Of a DNA stretch of 64,000 nt, positions 54,474 to 62,386 are shown one piece after another. A program made the position numbers and the translations under genes. The notes under the pieces were generated by a model. The model saw only the letters and a program-made list of their open reading frames with translations. It ran no database searches and had not been told where the DNA came from. The number at the start of each line of letters is the position of its first letter. Position 1 is the first letter of the stretch. Source of the stretch: Flavobacterium pallidum (GTDB lineage Bacteria > Bacteroidota > Bacteroidia > Flavobacteriales > Flavobacteriaceae); NCBI RefSeq assembly GCF_003097535.1, contig NZ_CP029187.1, positions 1,240,001-1,304,000 of the forward strand, given 5' to 3'.

Positions 54474-54803
54474 ATGAAAAATCTTGTTGCAACAATGATG
54501 ATGATTGCGGGTGTTGCTTTTTATGGCAATACAGCTCATGCGGGAACAGGCGATTCTTCGCCTTTAAGCCCGGAATTAAAGTCCGCTAAGATGGAACCCA
54601 TAAAAATGGCCAACTTACCGAAAGATGCCAGGCAGTATATCAAAGAAAATTTTCCGTCAAAAGGAGTGACTTATGTTTCCAAACATAAGGCTGCTTCAGG
54701 CGAAACGGTTTATGAAGTAGGCGTTGCTATGGAAGGGAAATTGTCGATACTCGAATTTGATGCCAAGGGAGAGTTGCTGAATGAAAAAGTTGCTAAAAAG
54801 TAA
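54474..54803 (+). CDS. PepSY-like periplasmic protein
   Basis: A 109-aa exported protein: signal peptide residues 1-23 (ending TAHA), then a single PepSY-like domain (LPKDARQYIKENFPSKGVTYVSKHK, ETVYEVGVAMEG, LSILEFDAKGELL). Such domains occur in small periplasmic proteins that may inhibit proteases or bind ligands, but no specific role is known here. It is a stand-alone gene ended by a terminator shared with the convergent thioredoxin-like gene. Confidence 0.75.
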   Translation: MKNLVATMMMIAGVAFYGNTAHAGTGDSSPLSPELKSAKMEPIKMANLPKDARQYIKENFPSKGVTYVSKHKAASGETVYEVGVAMEGKLSILEFDAKGELLNEKVAKK

Positions 54804-54821
54804 CCCCTCAATTAAAATCTG

Positions 54822-54847
54822 AAACCCGCATGTAGCGGGTTTTTTTA
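54822..54847. terminator. Terminator between convergent PepSY and thioredoxin-like genes
   Basis: AAACCCGC (54822-54829) pairs with GCGGGTTT (54835-54842) around ATGTA, with T's following on the plus strand. It overlaps the approach to the thioredoxin-like stop codon on the other strand. Confidence 0.75.
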
Positions 54848-55312
54848 TATTTTGTCAGGAGTGTGGCCGTATTTAGCAACGAAGTGCCTGTTTTCATCAT
54901 AAAGCACCAGGGTGGGGTATATTGCTACAATTCCCAATCCAAAGTCTTTCAGGAAAGTGTTTTGCATGTCAATCAATATTGCATCATTCTTACGCAGGGA
55001 CTTTGTTGAAAAGTGGCTTTGTGCATAATTGAAATTGCTGTTTAGCGGAAGGACTATAACGAGGTTAAAGTCGGTGTTTTTTCGCAAGTTGTTTAGTTTA
55101 TCTATTTCTGCGGTACAAATGTCGCAATCCGGTAAAGCATAAAGGAATATGGTTTTTTTATTTTCGGCAAGGATTTCTTTCCCGGTGGCTTTTCCTGTAA
55201 AACTGTAATATTTGAACTCGGGGATACTGCTACCGCCGATATTGAATAAAATAATGTGGATGGCGAGATAGGCAAGGATTGCCAGGGCGATGCCAATGAC
55301 GATTTTTTTCAT
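54845..55312 (-). CDS. Membrane-anchored thioredoxin-fold protein
   Basis: A 155-aa protein with one N-terminal transmembrane helix (about residues 4-24) and a periplasmic thioredoxin-like domain. The redox motif is Cys63-Asp-Ile-Cys66 in LPDCDICTAEI, preceded by a strand (KKTIFLYAL), and the cis-proline loop is IYPTLVLYD near residue 135. It resembles TlpA-type thiol proteins that reduce or oxidise exported partners. It lies 76 bases downstream of the small Cys-containing exported protein gene on the same strand, with a hairpin between them, so that protein is a likely substrate. Confidence 0.72.
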   Translation of the reverse strand: MKKIVIGIALAILAYLAIHIILFNIGGSSIPEFKYYSFTGKATGKEILAENKKTIFLYALPDCDICTAEIDKLNNLRKNTDFNLVIVLPLNSNFNYAQSHFSTKSLRKNDAILIDMQNTFLKDFGLGIVAIYPTLVLYDENRHFVAKYGHTPDKI

Positions 55313-55330
55313 TTGAAGTTTTTTAAAATA

Positions 55331-55368
55331 AAACGGTTGAAACCATCCCAGAGTAGCTTCAACCGTTT
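55331..55368 (-). terminator. Intercistronic hairpin between the small Cys protein and thioredoxin-like genes
   Basis: AAACGGTTGAA (55331-55341) pairs perfectly over 11 bp with TTCAACCGTTT (55358-55368) with a 16-base loop. On the minus strand the sequence beyond the stem is TTTATTTT, a weak U-tract, so partial termination is likely. Confidence 0.6.
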
Positions 55369-55388
55369 AATGGCAATGAATTCAAGTG

Positions 55389-55661
55389 TTAATTTTCCCA
55401 GAACCATTCCCAGTCTCCGTGAGTCCCGCATTGATATTCATTGGTCGATTGGCAGGTTTCGCCGGTAGCATCTTTTCGAAAATGGCTTGTGGCTTTGATG
55501 GAGCCGGACCATATTTTCACAAGGCCAAGATTAATGCTGCTGCAATTGTTAGTGTAAGTTGTGTCAGTGTACCTCCAGCCTGTACCGTCACATTCCTGTG
55601 CATAAATTGCTGATGCGATCATCATTCCGCTGATCATACATCCAAGTAAAATTTTTTTCAT
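55389..55661 (-). CDS. Small exported Cys-containing protein
   Basis: A 90-aa protein, not recognised with certainty. MKKILLGCMISGMMIASAIYA is a signal-peptide-like leader, with likely cleavage before Gln22. The mature 69 residues contain four cysteines (24, 40, 70, 78) and are rich in Thr, Gly, Ser and Trp, ending GDWEWFWEN. The leader recalls small exported Bacteroidota peptides such as the NVEALA group, but the NVEALA motif is absent. The ATG at 55661 was chosen for the leader; the frame stays open further upstream. It is followed by a hairpin and then a thioredoxin-fold gene on the same strand. Two disulfides are possible. Confidence 0.65.
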   Translation of the reverse strand: MKKILLGCMISGMMIASAIYAQECDGTGWRYTDTTYTNNCSSINLGLVKIWSGSIKATSHFRKDATGETCQSTNEYQCGTHGDWEWFWEN

Positions 55662-55846
55662 GGTAAACATTTTTGTGTTAATAATTGAGAAGATTTGGGA
55701 TGATGAAGTTACAAATAGCGAATTAATAAAACAAATAAAATCGCATTTAAAATTATTTAACATTAAAAAATTAACTTTAGTTGAATTTGTGCGACACAAA
55801 ATAAAACAAAATGAGGATTAGTTTCATGGATAACTTAAAGACATAA

Positions 55847-55888
55847 AAAAAGCCCTTCTTTTCAGAAGAGCTTTGTGCCCGGAGCCGG
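55847..55888 (-). repeat. Duplicate of the tRNA-Leu 3' end plus terminator (copy A)
   Basis: A 42-bp stretch identical at 41 positions to 55923-55964. On the minus strand it carries the last bases of a tRNA acceptor and T stem (CCGGCTCCGGGC) followed by the terminator hairpin. The single difference makes the acceptor 3' strand pair perfectly with the 5' GCCCGGA of the intact tRNA. Confidence 0.9.
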
Positions 55889-55908
55889 TCAAACAAAAAA
55901 AGTTTGAC
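55888..55908. repeat. Short inverted repeat beside the tRNA duplication
   Basis: GTCAAAC and GTTTGAC flank seven A residues in the spacer between the two tRNA 3'-end copies. Confidence 0.7.
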
Positions 55909-55922
55909 GCTGCTCCTAAAAG

Positions 55923-55948
55923 AAAAAGCCCTTCTTTTCAGAAGAGCT
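55923..55948 (-). terminator. Terminator of tRNA-Leu (copy B)
   Basis: On the minus strand AGCTCTTCT pairs with AGAAGGGCT around GAAA and is followed by TTTTT. The same hairpin recurs in copy A, 76 bases further along. Confidence 0.8.
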
Positions 55949-55951
55949 TTG

Positions 55952-56031
55952 TACCCGGAGCCGGAGTCGAACCGGCACGGTTTCCCACAGGTGTTTGAGA
56001 CCAGCGCGTCTACCAATTCCGCCATCCGGGC
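55952..56031 (-). tRNA. tRNA-Leu (anticodon CAA)
   Basis: An 80-nt class II tRNA read on the minus strand. The acceptor stem is GCCCGGA with TCCGGGT, the D arm GCGGAATTGGTAGACGC, the anticodon loop CTCAAAC (anticodon CAA), a long variable arm typical of Leu, and the T arm GCCGG-TTCGACT-CCGGC. CCA is not encoded. Two details are odd: the first acceptor pair is G-U, and the anticodon stem (CTGGT with ACCTG) has a U-U mismatch at the second pair. Confidence 0.93.
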
Positions 56032-56374
56032 GAATGTGCCTTTATGGATGATAATTATTTTTAGAAAAAATAATGGTAAAATTTATCATCCGGGCTTGAG
56101 AGACAATATCGAACCAATCGATATGTACGCAAAAAACAGTAAAAAATAGATTGCTGTTTTTCTAACACGGTGCAAATGTAAAAAATATTCTTTCTCACAA
56201 GCAAAAATTACTGAAAAATATGCTTTTTTACTCCGATTTATTTCTAAATTTGCAGCTCGTTAACGCGACACACAACTAACTAACTACATTCGAGGGATTT
56301 ATATGTCATTTGACTTTGGAAAATAACAAGGTTGAATAGTATAAAAATACACCGGATAAAAAAACCTGAATACA
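56032..56374. other. Intergenic region between tRNA-Leu and prs
   Basis: A 343-base AT-rich gap. It contains the region upstream of tRNA-Leu (minus strand), the prs promoter box at 56245-56252 and a leader of roughly 115 bases. No gene-sized open frame was supported. Confidence 0.75.
56245..56252 (+). promoter_or_regulatory. Candidate -7 element for prs
   Basis: TAAATTTG fits TAnnTTTG, 122 bases before the prs ATG. No TTG lies at ideal spacing. Confidence 0.5.
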
Positions 56375-57316
56375 ATGCCACACCAGGAACCGGAAGCAAA
56401 GATTTTTGCGTGTTCACAAAGCACTTATCTCGCCGAGATTATCGCCGAGAAATATGGAGTGCCGCTGGGGAAAGTTACGTTCTCTAAATATAGTGATGGG
56501 GAATTCCAGCCTTCGTATGAAGAATCTATCAGGGGATTGCGCGTGTTCATCGTTTGTTCGACTTTTCCAAGTGCGGACAACCTGATGGAATTGCTGCTCA
56601 TGATCGATGCTGCAAAAAGAGCCTCGGCAAGGCATGTCACCGCAGTAATACCGTATTTCGGTTGGGCGAGACAGGACAGGAAAGACAAACCACGCGTTCC
56701 GATAGGGGCGAAATTAGTGGCTAATCTTTTGGATGCAGCCGGTGCCACGAGGGTGATGACGATGGATTTGCATGCAGACCAGATCCAGGGATTTTTCGAA
56801 AAACCGGTGGATCACCTGTTTGCCTCGACAATCTTTTTACCTTATGTAAGAAGCCTGAACCTGGAAAACCTGACGATTGCGTCGCCTGATATGGGTGGTT
56901 CGAAAAGGGCTTATGCTTATTCGAAATTTCTGGAATCGGATGTGGTAATCTGTTACAAGCAAAGGAAAGCGGCTAATGTGATTGACACGATGGAGCTCAT
57001 CGGGGAAGTGAGAGGCCGGAACGTGATCCTTGTAGATGACATGATCGACACCGGCGGGACTTTAGCCAAAGCGGCTGACCTGATGATTGAAAAAGGGGCA
57101 TTGAGCGTAAGGGCTATTTGCACGCACGCGATTTTATCGGGTGATGCGTATGAAAAGATTGAAAAATCACAATTGAGTGAACTGATCGTAACGGATTCCA
57201 TTCCGTTGAAGAAGCAGTCGCCAAAAATAAGGGTTGTAAGCTGTGCCACATTGTTCGCAGATGTGATGAAGATGGTACAGAACAACAACTCGATTAGTGG
57301 AAAATTCCTCATGTAA
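56375..57316 (+). CDS. prs: Ribose-phosphate pyrophosphokinase
   Basis: Makes PRPP from ribose-5-phosphate and ATP for nucleotide, His and Trp synthesis in the cytosol. The 313-aa length is standard. Motifs: KYSDGEFQPSYEESIRG, the catalytic flexible loop region PYFGWARQDRKDKPRVPIGAK, the phosphate-binding MDLHADQIQGFF and the PRPP loop DDMIDTGGTL (221-230). It is followed by a dispersed repeat element and then rplY; prs next to rplY and pth is a common bacterial order. Confidence 0.97.
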   Translation: MPHQEPEAKIFACSQSTYLAEIIAEKYGVPLGKVTFSKYSDGEFQPSYEESIRGLRVFIVCSTFPSADNLMELLLMIDAAKRASARHVTAVIPYFGWARQDRKDKPRVPIGAKLVANLLDAAGATRVMTMDLHADQIQGFFEKPVDHLFASTIFLPYVRSLNLENLTIASPDMGGSKRAYAYSKFLESDVVICYKQRKAANVIDTMELIGEVRGRNVILVDDMIDTGGTLAKAADLMIEKGALSVRAICTHAILSGDAYEKIEKSQLSELIVTDSIPLKKQSPKIRVVSCATLFADVMKMVQNNNSISGKFLM

Positions 57317-57327
57317 GAGGAGAGACC

Positions 57328-57437
57328 GCGTCAGGGATTGCAGTGGAAATCCTTTTTGCCTGTCCTGGAATTGATTTTGAGACAGAACCTGAAGGCAAAA
57401 AGATTGAAACGGAAAGCCCGGCCCGCAGGGAGACGCC
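57328..57437. repeat. Dispersed intergenic element, copy 3
   Basis: Plus-strand order: GCGTCAGGGATTGCAGTGG, a 10-bp perfect stem (CTTTTTGCCT with AGGCAAAAAG) around a 30-base loop, then ACGGAAAGCCCGGCCCGCAG, GGAGACGCC. The outer blocks match 49876-49964. It lies 12 bases after the prs stop. Confidence 0.7.
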
Positions 57438-57450
57438 AAAAAGAAGTTTA

Positions 57451-57475
57451 CAGTGAGCAGTCACAGTAGGCAGTT
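57451..57475. repeat. CAGT-rich simple repeat tract upstream of rplY
   Basis: CAGTGAGCAGTCACAGTAGG and a further CAGTT lie just after element copy 3. The words match those between atpD and atpC (43768-43819). Confidence 0.5.
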
Positions 57476-57512
57476 TAGAAAAGAGTTTTATTATTAACTA
57501 TATATTTTTACA

Positions 57513-58124
57513 ATGAAATCGATTACAATTAAAGGATCAGAAAGAGAAAGCGTGGGCAAGGTAGCAACCAAAGCGGTACGTAATGCTGGAGCGGTTCCTT
57601 GCGTTTTATACGGAGGAGGTCAACCAGTTCATTTTTCAGCTGAGGAAAAAGAATTCAAAAGCCTTGTTTACACTCCAAACGCGCACACCGTTGTGATTGA
57701 TTTGGGCGGCAAGAAATTCGATGCGGTTTTGCAGGACATCCAGTTACACCCTGTGTCTGACAAAATCCTTCACATCGACTTTTTCCAACTGAAAGACGAC
57801 AAGGAAATTATCATGGAAGTACCGGTAAAAGTAACAGGAACTTCTCCTGGTGTGCTTTTAGGAGGTGTTTTACGTTTGAACACACGTCGTCTGAAAGTGA
57901 AAGCTTTGCCAAAGGATCTTCCGGATTTCGTAGAGGCGGACATCACGCCACTTGAAATGGGTAACAAGCTTTATGTTACTAAACTGGCTTCTGACAAGTA
58001 CAAACTGATGCACCCGGACAACACGGTTGTAGCTCAGGTTCGTATCTCTCGTGCGGCCATGAAGGCAGCACAGGAAGCAGCAAAAGCAGCAAAAGCACCT
58101 GCAAAAGGAGGAAAGAAGAAATAA
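57513..58124 (+). CDS. rplY: 50S ribosomal protein L25/general stress protein Ctc
   Basis: A 203-aa L25 of the long Ctc type that binds 5S rRNA. The N-terminal L25 domain (1-90: [49 protein letters not shown]) is followed by the TL5/Ctc beta domain (about 95-180) and a lysine/alanine-rich tail ([14 protein letters not shown]). It follows prs and precedes pth, a widely conserved neighbourhood. A strong terminator lies just downstream. Confidence 0.96.
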   Translation: MKSITIKGSERESVGKVATKAVRNAGAVPCVLYGGGQPVHFSAEEKEFKSLVYTPNAHTVVIDLGGKKFDAVLQDIQLHPVSDKILHIDFFQLKDDKEIIMEVPVKVTGTSPGVLLGGVLRLNTRRLKVKALPKDLPDFVEADITPLEMGNKLYVTKLASDKYKLMHPDNTVVAQVRISRAAMKAAQEAAKAAKAPAKGGKKK

Positions 58125-58144
58125 TTTCTTTTCAAGATATTTGG

Positions 58145-58174
58145 AAAGCATCGGGAAACCGGTGCTTTTTTTTT
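58145..58174 (+). terminator. Terminator of rplY
   Basis: AAAGCATCGG pairs with CCGGTGCTTT (one U-G pair) around GAAA and is followed by a run of T. Confidence 0.9.
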
Positions 58175-58207
58175 GAAACAGATTTAATCAGATAACGTCA
58201 TAATAGA

Positions 58208-58249
58208 AAAATGAGATAATTCTTTACGAATCGATGATTATCTCATTTT
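58208..58249. repeat. 13-bp perfect inverted repeat upstream of pth
   Basis: AAAATGAGATAAT (58208-58220) and ATTATCTCATTTT (58237-58249) with a 16-base loop. It lies between the rplY terminator and the pth start and has no T-tract of its own. Confidence 0.85.
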
Positions 58250-58278
58250 CTCATTGACTAATTTTCTAATTTAGCCTC

Positions 58279-58902
58279 ATGAACTGGATTTCCAACTTAT
58301 TTTCATCCAAACAACCACAGGAAACAATAGATCCCATGAAGAAATTCTTAATCGTTGGCCTGGGCAACATCGGCGCAGAATATGTCAATACACGCCATAA
58401 TATTGGTTTTAAGGTCGTCGACTTTTTAGCTAAAGAAGAATCACTTTCATTTGAAACGGTGAAGCTGGGCGCTATGGCGGAATATAAATTTAAAGGACGC
58501 ACTTATTTCCTGCTAAAACCAAATACCTATATGAACTTAAGCGGAAAAGCGGTGAAGTTCTGGATGGATAAGGAAAATATTCCGTTGGAAAATATCATGG
58601 TGATTACAGACGATCTAAACCTTCCGTTCGGGACCATCCGCATCAAACCAAAAGGGAGTGATGGCGGCCACAATGGGCTCAAAAGTATCAACCAGATCCT
58701 GAATACGCAAAATTATACACGCTTCCGTTTTGGCATCAGCGATGAGTTCAAGAAAGGGAAACAGGTGGATTATGTACTGGGGGAATGGGATGAGGATGAA
58801 AAATCCAAGTTGCCCGAGCGGCTGAAAATGTCAGCGGATGCTGTTCGTTCCTTCGGGGCTGCAGGATTAGAAAACACGATGACTTCTTATAACGGGAAAT
58901 AA
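58279..58902 (+). CDS. pth: Peptidyl-tRNA hydrolase
   Basis: Recycles peptidyl-tRNAs dropped from ribosomes by cleaving the ester bond. The 207-aa reading from 58279 includes a 19-residue extension before the conserved core, which starts MKKFLIVGLGNIGAEYVNTRHNIGF at 58336 (188 aa); either ATG is possible. The catalytic His is in NTRHNIGF (His40 of the long form), and further motifs are KPNTYMNLSGKAV and DDLNLPFGTIRIKPKGSDGG with HNGLKSI. It ends in a bidirectional terminator facing the reprolysin gene. Confidence 0.95.
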   Translation: MNWISNLFSSKQPQETIDPMKKFLIVGLGNIGAEYVNTRHNIGFKVVDFLAKEESLSFETVKLGAMAEYKFKGRTYFLLKPNTYMNLSGKAVKFWMDKENIPLENIMVITDDLNLPFGTIRIKPKGSDGGHNGLKSINQILNTQNYTRFRFGISDEFKKGKQVDYVLGEWDEDEKSKLPERLKMSADAVRSFGAAGLENTMTSYNGK

Positions 58903-58930
58903 AAAAGGGAAAGCATTGCTTTCCCTTTTT
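58902..58930. terminator. Bidirectional terminator between pth and the reprolysin gene
   Basis: AAAAAGGGAAAGC (58902-58914) pairs over 13 bp with GCTTTCCCTTTTT (58918-58930) around a 3-base loop. The A and T flanks give a U-tract on either strand. Confidence 0.9.
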
Positions 58931-58951
58931 CCTTTATTGACTAATCATAAG

Positions 58952-61900
58952 TTATTGCACTACGATCCTTTTCACTTCTTTGTTTTGGCCGTCGGAAACG
59001 GACAATAAGTATACTCCGGACTGCACATTATCCAATTTGATGTTTTCGTTGAAATTTGCGCTGCCTGCATAATCTTTCTGGAAGATTATCCTGCCGCGGA
59101 TGTCGTATACGGCCATATTGATCTTATCTGAAGTCAGTTTGTCTGACTTTACAGTAAAACTTCCATTGTTTGGATTTGGATATACGGCAAAACTGAATAA
59201 CGCTTTATCTTCTATTCCCAGTGGCGCAGCTGAACACACTTTCATGCTCCATGAATTAAGGGTGCCGCCATCGCCACTCTGATTGTCTAGAATCCTAAGT
59301 GTCCAATTCCCCTGAGCCGATATGTTATTGAAATTAGAAAGCGCGTTTAAAGGCTTAATTGTGCCTGAAATGGCAGGATTTGTACCACATACCAGAAATG
59401 ACCCTAAATCGTCAAACGTTACATTCATATTCGGCACTCCAGGATTCACATTACATTGATTTGCAATAAGCGTAAGTACGGTACCGCCCGGACTAACCAA
59501 TGAAACCCTAAGGTCGCTGATCCAGCTGTGGGTGATGTCCACGGTTAAATCCAAATCCCTGATGCTGACATTATCCGAAATATTCATTGTAGAGTTAATC
59601 GTAATGTTCCCTCCCGTTCCGATAACCATCGGGACATTTGTTGCTACATATGAATTACAATTGAAATTCCCTGTAGTGAATTTACTTACAGCACTGAAAG
59701 CACTTAAGCATTGTCCGTTGTTTACGGCAACCCTCCAGTAATAATCTGTATTCTCCATGAGGCCATGGGCATTATAAGAAGCAACTTCAGGATTTTCAGA
59801 GACAATGATATTGTTAAAATTAACATCAGTAGCCAATTCAAAAACATAAGAGATAACATCTGCAGCCTGCCATGTAAAGGCAAGGTCTGTAAGTTGATCT
59901 GTAGCAAGATTTACCGGAGTGGTTGTTGTTACCGGGGCTACAGCAGCCTGTATCTGGAGGTAAAAATTGATTGTTTTTGTAATGCTTCCAGAGGTTGATG
60001 TAACGGTAATCGGATAAGTTCCTGTGGCGCTGTTGTCAAGGCCACTTACACTCATTGTGATTTCACCATTGGCAGTTGCCGATGTCGGGTTGAAGCTTAC
60101 GGTACTTCCTGCAGGATTTCCTGTCGCACTGAAAGTCGTTGTTCCTGTAAATCCTGCAAGAGTCAGATAGTCAAAGATGAAATTTATTGAAGAAGCCTGT
60201 CCACATACAGTTTTAAATTGCTCCCCCGCATCTCCGGTAAAGGCAATGGACTGGGTAGCGACAGGCGCACTTATTGCAAAGTTCGTGTTAGAAACATCGA
60301 AAAAGATATTTCCATTGGCCCTAACCATGATGCGGTTGCTTGTGCCTGGAGTATTTGGTATAGTAATCGTCTCAGAGCCATCATTTGGTACGTGGCTTGC
60401 CAGGAGTGTGCCGAAAGTGACACCAGCATTATTTGAAAGATAAATGTCAACAAACGGGGTATCAACACCGTTCCCCGTAGTTCCTGCAACATTCCATGTC
60501 ACCGTTTGGTTTGATCCGGCTTGCCATGTCACTACGCTGTTAGGCGCCGTTACGGCAAATGGACCTGCGGCAGTAGTTACCGTGATGGCCATTGCGGCAG
60601 TATTGGTTTGTGGTCCGTTTACTGAATTGTCCCTTGCTGTCAGCGTAAAATTCAGGTTTCGCGCCACATTGGAAACTGATTCAAATGCCGAGGTGATGTT
60701 GTTGCTTAACACTTTGCTCATCGATGGGCAATAACGGATCGGAGACGTTGTTGGTGAAAATGACCTGAAAGTCGGACCCGCCGTTTTCGTCGCAGATGCG
60801 ATACTTGCATTCCCCTGTAAAGACTGGGTTGAATCATCATTTTGCTCCCAGGTATATTCTAACGAATCCCCTTCAGCATCAGTTGCTGAGCCTGTTAAGA
60901 TAAAAGGTGTTCCCTTAGGGATGGTATAACTTGCACCCGCATCAACCACAGGAGGTGTATTTGTTATTGGCGTTGAAACCGGACAGGATTTTCCGGCAAG
61001 GTTTTGCTGGATTTGCGCGATGTTTACGTAAGTGAAATAGTCATTCGAATGTGCCTGAACGTCAGTCGGGCTGCCTGTGATTCCGGCATAACCCATAATT
61101 GTAGAGCCGCTTCCTGGTTCCACATTAGTTCCTGAAGCTTCATAAATATGCGAATAGGAGTGTGTACCGCCCAACTGGTGGCCCATTTCGTGAGCGACAT
61201 AATCAATGTCGAAAGTATCGCCCATTGGCACCCCGTCCTCAGGGGAAGTGATTCCGCTGCCTTTTCCTTCAGGTTCAGTGTTTGTTGGAGCAACGCATAC
61301 ACATCCGATACAGCCTGCATTTCCACCGCCTCCGGTCGCACCGAAAAGATGGCCGATATCATAATTGGCATTGCCGATAATTGAAGTCAGTTTTGCCTGC
61401 AATTCTAAATTCCAGTTGTCCATGTTAGCGGCATTGGAATAACCGTCAGTAGTGGCATTTGTATAAACAAGGACGTTGTTGTTTGCAATGAGGTTAAGGT
61501 GTACGGCAAGATCGATATCATACACTCCGTTAACACGTGTCATCGTCGCGTTCATCGCAGCCAAAGCACCTGCCGTGCCACCGTGGTATGTACCATATTC
61601 GCCAGTACACGAAAGCGCAAGCCTCATGGTTTTGTATGAGCCATTGTTGGAACGCGCAACGCTTGGGTTGCTGCTGATTTTATTGGATACGTTCTTTTCC
61701 TCTGTGCTACAAACCAGCGGAAGGCTGTTTTTTAAGCGTGTATCGGAGTCAAACATTACATACACCGCACGGTCTTTTGTATACGGCTCAATAAATTCTG
61801 AACCTTTATCAGCCCTGAGGATCATAGTCTGGATTCCCTCTGGCGCAAGGCTGAAGTACAATTTGGCAGTACTGTCAGTAATTCCACGGCCAATGTATGA

Positions 61901-62227
61901 CCTGATTTCAGGATATTTTGCCTGCAATTCTGGTTCGAAATTAGAGTTTTCCCAAACCATGAATTCTTCCATATTGCCGGAAATGGTAGGAATAGCGATT
62001 CTCACACCAGCCTGGCCTGAAAACCTGCCTGAAACATTCACAAGCATATTCTTCATTGTGGCTACATCAAAAGTGAAGAATTTCTGGTTTTCAGAATAAG
62101 CACCGCTACGGATTGTTTCACGTCCCGAAAAAGCGGACAAATCGGCAACATGCCATGCGTCTTTCTTTTGGGCAAAAATCGGGCCTGCCAAGAGCAACGC
62201 AATTAAGAACAGTAATATTTTTTTCAT
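58952..62227 (-). CDS. Secreted reprolysin-like metallopeptidase with P domain and T9SS sorting domain
   Basis: A 1091-aa secreted protease. After the signal peptide (residues 1-19) comes a propeptide-like region to about 195. The metzincin (M12B-type) catalytic domain at about 200-420 has the zinc motif HEMGHQLGGTH (His346, His350, His356) and a downstream Met-turn region (STIMGYAGI). Beta-sandwich domains (about 430-760), a fibronectin III-like domain (about 765-855), a proprotein-convertase P domain (about 870-995, HSWISDLRVSLVSPGGT) and a type A sorting domain (YPNPNNGSF onward) follow. It should degrade extracellular proteins after export by T9SS. Confidence 0.93.
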   Translation of the reverse strand: MKKILLFLIALLLAGPIFAQKKDAWHVADLSAFSGRETIRSGAYSENQKFFTFDVATMKNMLVNVSGRFSGQAGVRIAIPTISGNMEEFMVWENSNFEPELQAKYPEIRSYIGRGITDSTAKLYFSLAPEGIQTMILRADKGSEFIEPYTKDRAVYVMFDSDTRLKNSLPLVCSTEEKNVSNKISSNPSVARSNNGSYKTMRLALSCTGEYGTYHGGTAGALAAMNATMTRVNGVYDIDLAVHLNLIANNNVLVYTNATTDGYSNAANMDNWNLELQAKLTSIIGNANYDIGHLFGATGGGGNAGCIGCVCVAPTNTEPEGKGSGITSPEDGVPMGDTFDIDYVAHEMGHQLGGTHSYSHIYEASGTNVEPGSGSTIMGYAGITGSPTDVQAHSNDYFTYVNIAQIQQNLAGKSCPVSTPITNTPPVVDAGASYTIPKGTPFILTGSATDAEGDSLEYTWEQNDDSTQSLQGNASIASATKTAGPTFRSFSPTTSPIRYCPSMSKVLSNNITSAFESVSNVARNLNFTLTARDNSVNGPQTNTAAMAITVTTAAGPFAVTAPNSVVTWQAGSNQTVTWNVAGTTGNGVDTPFVDIYLSNNAGVTFGTLLASHVPNDGSETITIPNTPGTSNRIMVRANGNIFFDVSNTNFAISAPVATQSIAFTGDAGEQFKTVCGQASSINFIFDYLTLAGFTGTTTFSATGNPAGSTVSFNPTSATANGEITMSVSGLDNSATGTYPITVTSTSGSITKTINFYLQIQAAVAPVTTTTPVNLATDQLTDLAFTWQAADVISYVFELATDVNFNNIIVSENPEVASYNAHGLMENTDYYWRVAVNNGQCLSAFSAVSKFTTGNFNCNSYVATNVPMVIGTGGNITINSTMNISDNVSIRDLDLTVDITHSWISDLRVSLVSPGGTVLTLIANQCNVNPGVPNMNVTFDDLGSFLVCGTNPAISGTIKPLNALSNFNNISAQGNWTLRILDNQSGDGGTLNSWSMKVCSAAPLGIEDKALFSFAVYPNPNNGSFTVKSDKLTSDKINMAVYDIRGRIIFQKDYAGSANFNENIKLDNVQSGVYLLSVSDGQNKEVKRIVVQ

Positions 62228-62269
62228 CTTAATGGGGGTAAAGTTTTAAAAGAATTTTAAAAAAGTTTC

Positions 62270-62277
62270 CAAATGTA
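62270..62277 (-). promoter_or_regulatory. Candidate -7 element for the reprolysin gene
   Basis: TACATTTG on the minus strand fits TAnnTTTG and lies 42 bases before the ATG at 62227. No TTG at ideal spacing was found. Confidence 0.45.
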
Positions 62278-62386
62278 TCAAAAAATACATGAATTATGCA
62301 TTAAAGTATTATGAATTTAACTCCGGGTTGTGTTAAAATATTTTTTGTACTTTTAAAACCCTCAAAACATTGAAAATCTTTCAGAT

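Noticed and set aside
55847..55888. A second, degenerate tRNA gene
   Set aside because: Only the 3' acceptor end and terminator are present; no D, anticodon or complete T arm precedes it.
55777..56025. 82-codon minus-strand frame over tRNA-Leu
   Set aside because: It is a translation of the tRNA and its terminators.
56302..56325. Seven-codon upstream frame (MSFDFGK) before prs
   Set aside because: Too short to support, with no ribosome-binding signal or attenuator hairpin recognised.
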